From positions 3,010,239 through 3,074,238 of the forward strand of contig CP070651.1 in assembly GCA_020354625.1 (NCBI GenBank): a stretch of DNA of 64,000 nucleotides, given 5' to 3'. A program made the translations under genes and the position numbers. The notes under the pieces are model-generated. The model saw nothing but the letters and a program-made list of their open reading frames with translations. It was not told the DNA's origin and searched no databases. Origin of the DNA: Trueperaceae bacterium (GTDB taxonomy: Bacteria > Deinococcota > Deinococci > Deinococcales > Trueperaceae). This document shows positions 18,817 to 27,568 of this stretch, piece after piece (the first letter of the stretch is position 1; each line of letters begins with the position of its first letter).

Positions 18817-20040
18817 ATGCAGGTCTCACCACTATCTGTCGAACAAGCGATCAGGTCGATCCAACAACAGACACCCGTGGGTGCTATCGAGAAGGTGGCT
18901 ATCTCGGAGAGTTATGCGAGGATCCTGGCGGAGGATCTAGCGAGCAGGGTCGATCATCCTAGCGTAGACAACTCGGCTTTAGACGGCTACGCCTGCCGTG
19001 AACGAGATACCTTGAGCGCTACCCAAGATCATCCGATCACCCTGAAACTGATCGGTGAAGTCCCTGCCGGCCGTCACTTCGACGGATTTGTCGGTCGGGG
19101 TCAGGCAGTCGGTATCTACACGGGTGCACCCGTCCCACGGGGAGCAGATGCGATCGTTCCGGTCGAGGTGACGCGTGAATCTGAAGACACGGTTGTGATC
19201 AGAAGACCTGCCCGCCCTTCTGACATCCGACCGAGAGCCCAAGACCTGAAATGCGGAGAAACGTATCTCCGGGCCGGGCAGGAACTTACCGCTTCCACAC
19301 TAGGCCTTGCGGCGGCTATGGGGTACGCCGAGCTCCAGGTGGTCGAGAAACCTCGTATCGGAATCCTCTCCACAGGGGATGAGGTGGTAGAACCGGGAGA
19401 AGAGCTTTATCTCGGTCAGGTCTATAACGCCAACTCCTATTCACTCGCCGGGATGGTACACAGAGCAGGCGCGCTACCGGTCTTGTTACCCAGCGTACAA
19501 GACGATCTGAATCACCTCGAAAATGCGCTCGACCGAGCAGGCCCTTTGGACCTTCTGCTCACGACAGGTGGCGTTTCGATGGGTAAGTACGATTTCGTTC
19601 GGGATCTGCTTTTCGAGCAAGGAGAGGTTCTCTTCTGGAAGGTCGCCATGAAACCGGGGGGACCCGTATTGTTTGGGCGATGGCGAGAACGTCTGGTGTT
19701 GGGTCTTCCGGGAAACCCTGTATCGTGCATGGTAGGGTTCTTGCTCCTGGGAAGGGCGTTCACCGACGGTTTCTTGCGGCGCCTCAGCCCGTTACCCTAC
19801 CAACAACGACTCACGGCGACCGCTAGCCAGGTCTTTCGAGCGTCGGGTTTCAAAGAGACCTTTCAGCGAGTGGTGCTCACCCACGAGGTTGGGGGTCCGA
19901 TGGTCTCCTCCACCGGGAATCAGAGTTCGGGCGTACTCAACTCGATGGCGACGGCAAGAGCACTCGCCGTCTTACCACCACACGCTACAGTACATGAGGG
20001 TGAGAGGCTCGAGGTCATACCGCTAGGCCCGCACCTGTAG
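18817..20040 (+). CDS. moeA: Molybdopterin molybdotransferase
   Basis: A 407-residue enzyme that inserts molybdate into adenylated molybdopterin. Family landmarks are HPSVDNSALDGYACRERD (about residues 47-64), GEVPAGRHFDG, GIYTGAPVPRGADAIVPVE, the MoCF domain GILSTGDEVVEPGE through YNANSYSLAGM, and TTGGVSMGKYDFVRD. The start is set at ATG 18817 because it gives the family N-terminus and lies six bases after a -10 box; an earlier in-frame start would add an unlikely Cys/Ser-rich segment. No other molybdenum-cofactor genes are adjacent, and no molybdoenzyme is present in the window. Confidence 0.93.
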   Translation: MQVSPLSVEQAIRSIQQQTPVGAIEKVAISESYARILAEDLASRVDHPSVDNSALDGYACRERDTLSATQDHPITLKLIGEVPAGRHFDGFVGRGQAVGIYTGAPVPRGADAIVPVEVTRESEDTVVIRRPARPSDIRPRAQDLKCGETYLRAGQELTASTLGLAAAMGYAELQVVEKPRIGILSTGDEVVEPGEELYLGQVYNANSYSLAGMVHRAGALPVLLPSVQDDLNHLENALDRAGPLDLLLTTGGVSMGKYDFVRDLLFEQGEVLFWKVAMKPGGPVLFGRWRERLVLGLPGNPVSCMVGFLLLGRAFTDGFLRRLSPLPYQQRLTATASQVFRASGFKETFQRVVLTHEVGGPMVSSTGNQSSGVLNSMATARALAVLPPHATVHEGERLEVIPLGPHL

Positions 20041-20076
20041 ATCGAGTACTCATAGCCTTGCCGAGAAGACGTCTTT

Positions 20077-20192
20077 GGTGATGGGTGATGCGTGATGGGT
20101 TATGGGTATTGCGAAGGTCAAGGTTGTACCCGCCTCAGGCCCCGTTTTTCTTTTGAGGTGGACCCACGCATACTCGATCACCCATTTCCCAC
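20077..20192. repeat. Heptamer-repeat palindrome, copy 1
   Basis: The left arm has tandem seven-base units (ATGGGTG ATGCGTG ATGGGTT ATGGGTA). The right arm, about 70 bases later, carries the complementary series (CCCACGCA, TCACCCAT). Both arms can pair to form a long imperfect hairpin. It follows moeA and is followed by the ~105-base element. Confidence 0.7.
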
Positions 20193-20232
20193 TACCGCTC
20201 TCCCTCTCCCCCACTCAACACGGATCACTGTT

Positions 20233-20337
20233 TAAAGCGGTTGCCAATTATGTAAGCAGGTATCATCCAAGAAACGGGCTACAGGACAATATTTCACTCA
20301 CTGACTTTGTCTATGACCAGATGATACCTGCTTTACT
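20233..20337 (+). repeat. Dispersed ~105-base element with inverted ends, copy 2
   Basis: It runs from TAAAGCGGTTGCC through TGTAAGCAGGTATCATCC to GATGATACCTGCTTTACT. The inner part AAGAAACGGGCTACAGGACA and TTTGTCTATGACC is shared almost base for base with the copy at 40519 and, reversed, at 3235. It lies in the gap between moeA and a convergent gene. Confidence 0.88.
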
Positions 20338-20379
20338 CATCACCTCGGATTCTTATCGGGACAGAATCGTAAGGCCACG

Positions 20380-20967
20380 TTACGAAGCGACCGCTCGGTA
20401 AGGATAGCTGATAAACGCAGCCACCTTCTCGGCCAACTCGGGTCCGAATCGATAATCCAGAAGCGCCAGAGCGAGATCGATACCAGCAGTCATCCCACCA
20501 GCACACCAGATACCAGTAGGATTCATCACCAGACGGTCGTCTGAAACCAGTGCAACTTCGAACGCTTCGAGTTCCTCACGCACCTCGGGGTGACTGGTCA
20601 CTTTCTGATCGCGCAGGAAACCGAGATCTCCGAGCAGGAGGGCACCGCTCGAGACGCTGGCTAGGACTTGTAGGTGGGCGCGCTGGGCATCCAAAAAAGC
20701 CTGTACCGCCTTATCCCGACTCGCTTTTCGCACCCCCGCACCACCAGGCACGATGAGCACTTCGTAATCGGGGGCGCTAGCGAAAGCCCAGCCAGGCGTC
20801 AAGGTAAGACCGGCGGTCGTTTGGACCGAGAAACGCGACCGCGCAACCGTCGATACCTCGAGGGCTTCGGGATCTTCTAGAAAACGTTTTGCCGCGTTCA
20901 ACACCGCGATCGGTCCGACGACGTCGAGTTCGCTGACCGCGTGAAATAACAATACCCCAACCCGCAT
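20380..20967 (-). CDS. DJ-1/PfpI family protein lacking the usual catalytic cysteine
   Basis: A 195-residue protein of the DJ-1/PfpI (GATase1-like) superfamily, closest to the isocyanide-hydratase/transcription-regulator N-domain branch. The opening VGVLLFHAVSELDVVGPIAVL carries the conserved Glu (about 13), and VPGGAGVRKA is typical. The nucleophile elbow, usually SVCTGALLL, reads SVSSGALLLG, so Ser replaces Cys at about residue 106. This predicts loss or change of the thiol chemistry. Start ATG 20967 is chosen because a TACCAT box lies seven bases upstream (20975-20980 on the minus strand). It is followed by the DUF2007-like and M20 genes, but reads after them. Confidence 0.82.
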   Translation of the reverse strand: MRVGVLLFHAVSELDVVGPIAVLNAAKRFLEDPEALEVSTVARSRFSVQTTAGLTLTPGWAFASAPDYEVLIVPGGAGVRKASRDKAVQAFLDAQRAHLQVLASVSSGALLLGDLGFLRDQKVTSHPEVREELEAFEVALVSDDRLVMNPTGIWCAGGMTAGIDLALALLDYRFGPELAEKVAAFISYPYRAVAS

Positions 20968-21025
20968 ACACCCTATGGTAGCCCTCCACCGCACAGGTAG
21001 CTAGCATGCCGCAAATAGATCTCCC

Positions 21026-21361
21026 TCAGTTCTCTTCCTCTACACGCCCACTCGGCCCATCTTGTTCAGCCAGTTCATCCAACAAAACATCCAATTCCTG
21101 ACCCTGATAATCGGTCACCGTCTCTTCGATGAGCGCCAAAGCGCGTTCGGCCTGATCCTCTGGGACGAGTACGTAGTTCACACCGAGGCTGTGAGTTCCT
21201 AGGTGCGAAAAGATGTCTGTAAGGTTGTCAGGCCCACGAGTCATCACTACAAATCCTTCGTCTTCCAGAAGCGCCGCCACCATTTCGCCCAGAGGGGCTG
21301 CCGGGGCCACGTCGACGATGGTCCAACGATCGCCATTGATGAGAACAGTATCACCCTTCAT
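21026..21361 (-). CDS. DUF2007-like small protein
   Basis: A 111-residue protein whose C-terminal two-thirds resembles the DUF2007 (putative signal-transducing) fold: LLEDEGFVVMTRGPDNL, then LGVNYVLVPEDQAERALALIEE. The last 25 residues are strongly acidic. It overlaps the M20 peptidase stop by four bases, so the two are translationally coupled. Its function is unknown. The N-terminal 25 residues (GDTVLINGDRWTIVDVAP) may be a small beta hairpin specific to this lineage. Confidence 0.72.
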   Translation of the reverse strand: MKGDTVLINGDRWTIVDVAPAAPLGEMVAALLEDEGFVVMTRGPDNLTDIFSHLGTHSLGVNYVLVPEDQAERALALIEETVTDYQGQELDVLLDELAEQDGPSGRVEEEN

Positions 21362-22515
21362 CGTTCCTCCAGAAAGGCCAACGCCAAAGCCTTATAGGCT
21401 CCTCTGGCCACATGTAGATGTTCCAAGGGTACGTTTTCCGAGGTCGTGTGTGCGAGCTCTGGATTACCAGGACCACATCCGATCACGGGAGCGCCTGACA
21501 GTGCCAAGTGAGGGGCGTCGGTGGCAAACCACCACGAACCTTCGCAAAAGGGGATTCCTGAAGCCGGCAACTTCTCAGCGAGAACCTTCCTCGCCTTCTC
21601 GACCGCCGGATGATCCTCGGCAAGGAGATAGGGTGGATTGATCCGAGGGAAGCTAAGGCGCACTCCGCCCGACTCGCTCACAGCCTGTTCAACGGGTATC
21701 TGAAACTCCGCCTCTGGCGCCAGTTTCTCGAGCCGGGTGAGGATCGCTTCGGGCTCGTCTCCGAAAATATTACGGTAGTCGACTGTGAGACGGGCCGCTC
21801 CAGGAACCACGTTGGCGCTCTCCTCGGGAAAGCTCCTCAGGTTTGTCGGCGTCACGGTAGAGGCTTTCAACCACCCCCCCTTCGGCAGATCGAGTTTCTC
21901 GAGTCCGGTGAGAAACCGCGCCACATGATAAAGGGCGTTGTCGCCCAACTCTGATTTGGCCGCGTGGGCAATCCGCCCCGGAAAACCGACCTCGACCTCG
22001 ACCCGACCGCGATGACCGAGCATCAGTTTCAACTCACTCGGCTCGCCGAGGATGAAGAGATCGGGCTTGAGCGTTTGCGATAGATGTCGGGCACCAAGAC
22101 CCCCTACCTCTTCCTGAACCACGGCCGTTACCATTAGAGTTCCCGAAAAGCCCACCTCGGCCGCGTCGCGAGCGGCGAAGGCCATACAGGCGATCGCGCT
22201 CTTCATATCGCACGCACCTCGCCCCCAGAGTCGGCTATCCGCCACAACGCCACCGAGGGGAGGGTATGGCCAGAGGGATTCATCGCCGAACGGGACCGTA
22301 TCGATGTGCCCGTTGAAGACGACCACCGGACCTGGACCACGGTCGAGTACGCCGATGGCATTACCTGCCGCATCGATATAGGACTCGTCGAAACCGAGCT
22401 GCACGAAGGCCTCGAGCAAGCGGCGCGCCACCTCCTCTTCACGCCCTGAGGGGCTCGGAATCCGTATGAGATCGCTGGCTAGCTCGACCAGTGAGCTGTC
22501 TCTCATCGTTGGCAT
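21358..22515 (-). CDS. M20 family metallopeptidase (ArgE/DapE-like)
   Basis: A 385-residue dizinc hydrolase. Zinc ligands and catalytic residues are visible: GHIDTVPFGD (His and Asp), GRGACDMKSAIAC (bridging Asp), AVVQEEVGG (general base Glu and ligand Glu) and HTTSENVPLEHL near the C-terminus (His). The lid domain with KASTVTPTNLRSFPEESANVVPG follows. Family members hydrolyse N-acyl amino acids, di-peptides or LysW-linked intermediates; the substrate cannot be told. It heads a two-gene unit with the DUF2007-like gene and is divergent from a zinc-finger membrane protein. Confidence 0.88.
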   Translation of the reverse strand: MPTMRDSSLVELASDLIRIPSPSGREEEVARRLLEAFVQLGFDESYIDAAGNAIGVLDRGPGPVVVFNGHIDTVPFGDESLWPYPPLGGVVADSRLWGRGACDMKSAIACMAFAARDAAEVGFSGTLMVTAVVQEEVGGLGARHLSQTLKPDLFILGEPSELKLMLGHRGRVEVEVGFPGRIAHAAKSELGDNALYHVARFLTGLEKLDLPKGGWLKASTVTPTNLRSFPEESANVVPGAARLTVDYRNIFGDEPEAILTRLEKLAPEAEFQIPVEQAVSESGGVRLSFPRINPPYLLAEDHPAVEKARKVLAEKLPASGIPFCEGSWWFATDAPHLALSGAPVIGCGPGNPELAHTTSENVPLEHLHVARGAYKALALAFLEER

Positions 22516-22571
22516 AATACGAACTTTCTCCCAGAATAGGTTACCATTTCCCCCCTACACTTCAGGCGAAG

Positions 22572-23387
22572 ATGATGTATGGCAACGATGCCGTGTTGGC
22601 ATATTGGCACTGTACCTCGTGTGACCACACCAACTCAGAGATCCGGGTCACCTGCGACCTGTGCGGGTTGGCAAGGCGCCATATCGAGGATCCTCTCATC
22701 GATATCCCCCACCCCCCACGTTTCACCCACCATCCACGGTTTCTGCTCTTTTGCGTATGGGCCGGTCTCGGCTTCGTAGGCCTGGCGCTCCTCTCGAAAC
22801 CGGCCTGGCGCGAGACGCTAGGTATCGGCGCCCCCTTTTTGATACTCGAGATGCTCGCAGCCTACCTCTCAGCCGCCGACAACGTAGTGGCGGTGATTTG
22901 GGACCGCTGGTTCAACCAGATCGAACTCGAAGTGCCCGAAAAGGCGGCCACGGGAAAACGGTTTGGTGCCGCAATCAAGTTGGTACCGTACCGCAGGATC
23001 GAACGCATACGAATCAGCATGTGCTTGATCGATCGCTACTTCGAACGCCCCGGGAGCGATCAACCCTCCACCAGAAAGGTGCATCGGATCGCTTGCCACG
23101 AACTGCCTGTCGGCCGACCTTTGAAGGGCCGTCGAGAGTACGTGTTACGAGAGAACTTCATCGCCCCCTTCCCCATCACCTCCCACCACGATATCGGTGC
23201 CGAAATAACGGCTTCATTCCTCGCCCTGTTCGCCTGGCTGATCCCCTCGTTGGGTTTGATGGCACGGAATCTACGAGAACACGGCGGTTACTACCTGCGG
23301 GTCAAGATTCAGGTAGGTCTCCTATCTCGCACCATAGAAAGACGAGTGCTCGTCTATCACCTGGGATACGATCTGTTCGTCGGATGA
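22572..23387 (+). CDS. Membrane protein with a RanBP2-type zinc finger
   Basis: A 271-residue protein that I do not recognise as a whole. Residues 12-31 (WHCTSC through CDLCG) fit the RanBP2-type zinc-finger pattern W-x-C-x2-C-x3-N-x6-C-x2-C exactly. Two hydrophobic helices follow at about 53-75 and 83-102, then a beta-rich soluble part with IELEVPEKAATGKRFGAAIKL that resembles an arrestin/Spo0M-like sandwich. A third hydrophobic stretch (about 221-238) is possible. The zinc finger would face the cytoplasm if the first helix enters from inside. Divergent from the M20 gene. Role unknown; a ubiquitin-like or RNA ligand cannot be assumed for bacteria. Confidence 0.65.
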   Translation: MMYGNDAVLAYWHCTSCDHTNSEIRVTCDLCGLARRHIEDPLIDIPHPPRFTHHPRFLLFCVWAGLGFVGLALLSKPAWRETLGIGAPFLILEMLAAYLSAADNVVAVIWDRWFNQIELEVPEKAATGKRFGAAIKLVPYRRIERIRISMCLIDRYFERPGSDQPSTRKVHRIACHELPVGRPLKGRREYVLRENFIAPFPITSHHDIGAEITASFLALFAWLIPSLGLMARNLREHGGYYLRVKIQVGLLSRTIERRVLVYHLGYDLFVG

Positions 23388-23397
23388 ACCGTACGCA

Positions 23398-23739
23398 TCA
23401 ACCTTCAGCATCGTCGAAGTGCCACCGGTACCTGGCCAAATCGATCGCCCGCCCCGTAAAGGTAATGCCTTCGCTCTCCAACAAGGCGCGTTGTAACTCG
23501 CCTAGAGCAACTTTATAGGTGGATAACTCTCCTCGAGCGTTCACGACACGCTGCCAAGGAATATCCTCGTCCTCTTTGATCCCGCGGAGAATCGTACCGA
23601 CTTGCCGAGCCGCCCTCGGAGAACCGGCCAGATAGGCCACCTGGCCATACGTCACGACGTGACCTTTGGGTACGGCTCTGATGATCCTAAGTACTCGGCT
23701 TCGAAACGTTACCGTGGCCCTGTCTTCTTTCCTGTCCAT
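23398..23739 (-). CDS. Alkyltransferase-like DNA-binding protein (ATL)
   Basis: A 113-residue protein of the O6-alkylguanine-DNA alkyltransferase DNA-binding fold. The helix-turn-helix carries YGQVAYLAGSPRAARQVGTIL with the conserved Arg. Where true alkyltransferases have PCHRV, this has PWQRVV (Trp62 in place of the acceptor Cys), as in ATL proteins. ATLs bind alkylated guanine without repairing it and direct nucleotide excision repair to the site. It stands alone, convergent with the zinc-finger membrane protein gene. Confidence 0.87.
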   Translation of the reverse strand: MDRKEDRATVTFRSRVLRIIRAVPKGHVVTYGQVAYLAGSPRAARQVGTILRGIKEDEDIPWQRVVNARGELSTYKVALGELQRALLESEGITFTGRAIDLARYRWHFDDAEG

Positions 23740-23999
23740 ATTCCCGAGGTCGATCTCACACGCTCCGCTTCATTCGTTCTCCCCGTTTTCCAGCGACCTA
23801 AAAATGTCTGTCGGCAGCAGCCCCGACGCCGGCACACCAACTCCAGAGCAGCAATCCACCGCAGAGCCTACCAGCCCCCTCCGTCCGAGGTATACCAGAT
23901 ACGCACCGTCTTCGAAACATAAACGGTAGACCTGCGACCCCTCAAAAGGCTATACTCTGCCGGCAGCAGGGCTGCTAGGCTTCTTGAGGAGGAATCGAG

Positions 24000-25334
24000 A
24001 TCAGAGCTCACGTCATCACCTACGGGTGCCAGATGAACGAATACGATACCCACACCATCCAGTCGGAACTGGTAGCGGGAGGACACCAGCTCGTCGAAAG
24101 CCCTGCCGACGCCAATCTCGTCATCCTCAACACCTGCGCAATTCGCGGCAAACCCGTTGAAAAAGTCAACTCGCTCCTGGGCGAGCTACGTAAAGAGAGG
24201 CGAAGTGGGAGGGACCTTACCATCGCGCTGATGGGATGTTTGGCTCAGCTCGAAGAGGGACAAGAACTCGCCCGACGTTTCGGGGTAGACATTCTGATCG
24301 GCCCGGGGGCCATTACCGATATCGTACCGGCGATCCGAAGCCTCGACGAAGGGGCTGAAACCTTTTCGAGCCTCGACTTCCAACCTGGGCTCGACACTCA
24401 TCTCACACCCGCCCCCAGCTCTCTGAGTGGCTTCCTCACCATCATGCGTGGCTGCAACCACCACTGCACCTACTGTATCGTTCCGAGTACCCGCGGACCG
24501 GAGGTTTCACGCCCGGTCGAGATCATCATGCGCGAGGTCGAAGCGATGCGCGATGCGGGTGTACAAGAGATCTATCTGCTCGGGCAGAACGTCAACAGCT
24601 ACGGCCTCGGTGATCCGGGACTTCCGTCGTTTGCAGAGCTGTTGCGCCTCGTCGCATCTAGCGGCATCCCCAGAGTCAAGTTCACCACCAGCCACCCGAT
24701 GAACTTCAGCTCCGATATCGTCGATGCCATCGCAGAAACGCAAAACATCTGCAACTATATCCACCTCCCGGTACAGTCTGGCAGCAACCGCGTTCTAAGG
24801 CGCATGGCACGCGAGTACCGGCGTGATAGATACCTGGCGATCGTCGACGAGATACGTGCCAAGATCGATGACGTGGTCATTTCGACCGATATCATCGTCG
24901 GATTTCCGGGCGAATCCGACGATGACTTCGAGGCGACACTCTCCCTTTACGACGAAGCCCAATTCGACCACGCCTTCACTTTTATCTACAGCGCTCGGCC
25001 CGGAACTCCGTCGCACAGGCACTTCGAAGACATGCCTCGAGAAATCAAGACCGAACGCCTCAAGCGGCTGATCGAACGGCAAAAAGCGTGGGCGCAGACC
25101 AGCAATCAGCGCTTTCTCGATAGAGAGGTGCGTGTCTTGTTCAAAGATATGGCTAGAGATGGGGATTACGTTGTCGGTCATAGCGACCAGAACCACACGG
25201 TGCTCGTGCCGAAAGAGCAGGTGCTACGTCTAGGGCTGTACCGAGTAAGAGTCGACCACGTTACGCCCCATACCCTCTACGGACACGTAGCCGGAAGCAG
25301 ACCGGAGGCTATTCCGCTGATGATGGCCTCATAG
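24000..25334 (+). CDS. miaB: tRNA-2-methylthio-N6-dimethylallyladenosine synthase, apparent AUC start
   Basis: A radical-SAM methylthiotransferase that modifies A37 of tRNAs. The first ATG in frame (24033) would delete the first conserved cysteine of the N-terminal cluster. Reading upstream gives (M)RAHVITYGCQMNEYD, the expected N-terminus, with no ATG, GTG or TTG before an in-frame TGA at 23985. The ATC at 24000 lies seven bases after GAGGAGG. From there Cys10, Cys46 (NTCAIR) and Cys80 (MGCLAQ) bind the auxiliary cluster, and RGCNHHCTYC gives the radical-SAM triad at about 152, 156 and 159. A TRAM-like segment ends the protein. The start could also be a sequencing error for ATG. It precedes the tRNA operon. 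Confidence 0.93.
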   Translation: MRAHVITYGCQMNEYDTHTIQSELVAGGHQLVESPADANLVILNTCAIRGKPVEKVNSLLGELRKERRSGRDLTIALMGCLAQLEEGQELARRFGVDILIGPGAITDIVPAIRSLDEGAETFSSLDFQPGLDTHLTPAPSSLSGFLTIMRGCNHHCTYCIVPSTRGPEVSRPVEIIMREVEAMRDAGVQEIYLLGQNVNSYGLGDPGLPSFAELLRLVASSGIPRVKFTTSHPMNFSSDIVDAIAETQNICNYIHLPVQSGSNRVLRRMAREYRRDRYLAIVDEIRAKIDDVVISTDIIVGFPGESDDDFEATLSLYDEAQFDHAFTFIYSARPGTPSHRHFEDMPREIKTERLKRLIERQKAWAQTSNQRFLDREVRVLFKDMARDGDYVVGHSDQNHTVLVPKEQVLRLGLYRVRVDHVTPHTLYGHVAGSRPEAIPLMMAS

Positions 25335-25395
25335 CACTCGTGCCCAGATCGCGATTTCGCGCGTTCGTGAAAGAGTAAAATGGTGTGTGCAGGGG

Positions 25396-25424
25396 TTGCT
25401 GTAGCGAAAACTTTCCAGTATACT
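25396..25424 (+). promoter_or_regulatory. Promoter of the tRNA operon
   Basis: TTGCTG (25396-25401), a 17-base spacer and TATACT (25419-25424) form a strong vegetative promoter. It is 31 bases upstream of the first tRNA. Confidence 0.82.
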
Positions 25425-25454
25425 TTTGTGGCCTCCGAAGCAGATGGGGTCGAT

Positions 25455-25531
<77 letters not shown>

Positions 25532-25605
25532 GAGGTGGAGGCCTACTTGCGGAGTTTCGATGGCGATTCCGGGAACTGTTGTGCCAGGAGCTCTGCTGGT
25601 GACTT

Positions 25606-25681
25606 GCGGGAGTAGCTCAGTTGGTAGAGCGACAGCCTTCCAAGCTGTAAGTCGCGGGTTCGAATCCCGTCTCCCGCTCCA
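25606..25681 (+). tRNA. tRNA-Gly (anticodon TCC)
   Basis: A 76-base cloverleaf with GCGGGAG paired to CTCCCGC, anticodon loop CTTCCAA and T-arm GGTTCGAATCC. CCA is encoded. Confidence 0.97.
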
Positions 25682-25712
25682 GAAGGGTGGGTCGTAAGAC
25701 ACCCCCAGACGT

Positions 25713-25789
25713 GCACCAGTAGCTCAGTCGGATAGAGCAGTCGCCTTCTAAGCGATAGGTCGAGGGTTCGAGTCCTTCCTGGTGCACCA
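25713..25789 (+). tRNA. tRNA-Arg (anticodon TCT)
   Basis: A 77-base cloverleaf with GCACCAG paired to CTGGTGC, anticodon loop CTTCTAA and T-arm GGTTCGAGTCC. CCA is encoded. Confidence 0.97.
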
Positions 25790-25862
25790 CCTACCAGCCC
25801 GCGGTGGTAGTTTTGCGCCGACCGAGGCGCCCCGCGTCTGGTACACTTGGGAGCGCTGGCGT

Positions 25863-25940
25863 GGTGGATGTAGCTCAGCTGGTTAGAGCACCGGATTGTG
25901 GTTCCGGGGGTCGTGGGTTCAAATCCCATCATCCACCCCA
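25863..25940 (+). tRNA. tRNA-His (anticodon GTG)
   Basis: GTGGATG pairs with CATCCAC, and the extra G at 25863 faces the discriminator C, as required for histidine tRNAs. The anticodon loop is TTGTGGT. CCA is encoded. Confidence 0.97.
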
Positions 25941-25985
25941 GACGAGCGGAGGTGCCGGCCTGAAAAGGCCTGCGCCTCTCGCCGA

Positions 25986-26070
25986 GCGAGGATGGCGGAA
26001 TTGGTAGACGCGCTAGACTTAGGATCTAGTACCTTCGGGTGTATGGGTTCAAGTCCCATTCCTCGCACCA
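25986..26070 (+). tRNA. tRNA-Leu (anticodon TAG)
   Basis: An 85-base class II tRNA. GCGAGGA pairs with TCCTCGC, the anticodon loop is CTTAGGA and the long variable arm is TACCTTCGGGTGTA. CCA is encoded. Last of the operon. Confidence 0.97.
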
Positions 26071-26075
26071 CCCCC

Positions 26076-26102
26076 GGCAAGCGTTCGCTTGCCACTTTTT
26101 TT
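26076..26102 (+). terminator. Rho-independent terminator of the tRNA operon
   Basis: GGCAAGCG-TT-CGCTTGCC forms a perfect eight-pair stem and is followed by AC and a run of seven T. Confidence 0.93.
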
Positions 26103-26150
26103 CGTTAACCGCCCAGCCACGGGCTCGTGTGTCTACCGTGGACCCGATGA

Positions 26151-26180
26151 TGACAGAACTTCGTCGGTGGGCATTACAAT
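26151..26180 (+). promoter_or_regulatory. Probable promoter of tig
   Basis: TGACAG, an 18-base spacer and TACAAT. It lies about 48 bases upstream of the tig start, after the tRNA terminator. Confidence 0.5.
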
Positions 26181-26227
26181 AGTCCTGTGCAAGCGTGTGA
26201 CCGGATGCTACGGACAAAGGAGATGGC

Positions 26228-27568
26228 ATGGAGGCACAACTAATCGATCGACAGGCGGTACAGGCGACAATTCGGATCAGCGTACCCGCCCAAGAAGTTG
26301 ACGAGGCCTATAATGATGTGCTCCGCGGACTGGCCCACCAGGTAAAAATCCCAGGATTTCGTCCTGGGAAGGCACCCCGCGGCGTGCTGGTGCGTCGAAT
26401 CGGCAAGGAGGCGCTCGGTCAGGAAGTCAAAGAGGCGCTACTCGATGAACACTACCCTAACGCCGTACGCCAGCTCGAGCTCTCTGTGGTCCACGCACAC
26501 TTCAGTGGCGAAGCGCCTGAAGAAGGGAACGATTACGTTTTTGAGGTAGAGGTCGATCTCTATCCCGATTTCACGCTCCCGAAAATCGATGAAATCGTGA
26601 TCGATACCGAGAGACGCGCCGTCACCGAAGAGATGATCTCTTCTACCGTAGAGCGGCTTAAGCGGGACTATGCCACCCTGATACCGGTCGAGCGCCCTGC
26701 TGCAGCGGGAGATTACCTCCTGATCGAAACCGTCAACGACGAGGGAGAGTCTGGCAGCTCGATGCCCGTCGATCTCGAAACGGCCGGTGAAGAGGTGGCT
26801 GAACAGTTCATCGGCCGGGAACTCGACGATGTGTTCGAACTCGAACTACAAGCCCCGGACGCGGAACCAGGTAGTACGGAAGACGAAGAAGCGGGAGAAG
26901 CGGAAGCAGAAGCCGAGGCCCACAAACTGCGCGTCAAGATCACCGATATCAAAGAGAGAGAGAAGCCCGAACCCGATGATGAGTTCGCGCAAACCCTGGG
27001 GTTTGAAACGTGGGAGGAGACGCACGAGCGAATCAAAAGCGATCTACAGGCGCAACTAGATCAGCAGGTGTTTGAAGAACAACGGGAGGAGCTGATCGAA
27101 AAATTGGTCGCCGAAACGAACTTCGAGGTCCCGAAAAGCCTCCTCGGCCGGCGCAAACGGACGATTCTGGAAGATCTAAGCAGGGATCTCAAACGTCAAA
27201 ACCTAACGCTTGAAGCCTACCTGAGCAAACTCGAAGAGGACGAGGGGCGGGCAGCGTTCGACGAACAGCTCAATGAAAACGCCCTCCTCGGAGTACGGCG
27301 CGATCTGGTGCTCGAGCGGCTCTTGGAGGAGAGAAAGACCACCATCTCGGATGAAGAGTTTTCAACCGCACTCAGAAGGCTCGCCGCTGCAGAGGGGAAA
27401 GACGTATCGAGATTCAGGCGAGAAGCCGGAGATGCTTGGCTCAACAGTTATCGCTTTTTGTTGGCCCGCGATCGGGCCCTGAAAGAGACCGTCGAGGAGC
27501 TCACCCAGGCCGGTGAGCAGGATCAGACCGCAACCGAAGAAGGGCCCGAAGAGACAGAAGGGGCGTGA
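26228..27568 (+). CDS. tig: Trigger factor, ribosome-bound peptidyl-prolyl isomerase chaperone
   Basis: A 446-residue chaperone that binds nascent chains at the ribosome exit. The N-terminal ribosome-binding domain includes the signature PGFRPGKAPRGVLVRRIG (about 45-62). The central FKBP-like domain (about 150-240) carries an acidic insert rich in Glu (PGSTEDEEAGEAEAEAEAH). The C-terminal helical arms end in a Glu/Thr/Gln-rich tail. AAAGGAG eight bases upstream fixes the ATG. The order tig-clpP-clpX is conserved widely and couples folding with proteolysis. Confidence 0.95.
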   Translation: MEAQLIDRQAVQATIRISVPAQEVDEAYNDVLRGLAHQVKIPGFRPGKAPRGVLVRRIGKEALGQEVKEALLDEHYPNAVRQLELSVVHAHFSGEAPEEGNDYVFEVEVDLYPDFTLPKIDEIVIDTERRAVTEEMISSTVERLKRDYATLIPVERPAAAGDYLLIETVNDEGESGSSMPVDLETAGEEVAEQFIGRELDDVFELELQAPDAEPGSTEDEEAGEAEAEAEAHKLRVKITDIKEREKPEPDDEFAQTLGFETWEETHERIKSDLQAQLDQQVFEEQREELIEKLVAETNFEVPKSLLGRRKRTILEDLSRDLKRQNLTLEAYLSKLEEDEGRAAFDEQLNENALLGVRRDLVLERLLEERKTTISDEEFSTALRRLAAAEGKDVSRFRREAGDAWLNSYRFLLARDRALKETVEELTQAGEQDQTATEEGPEETEGA

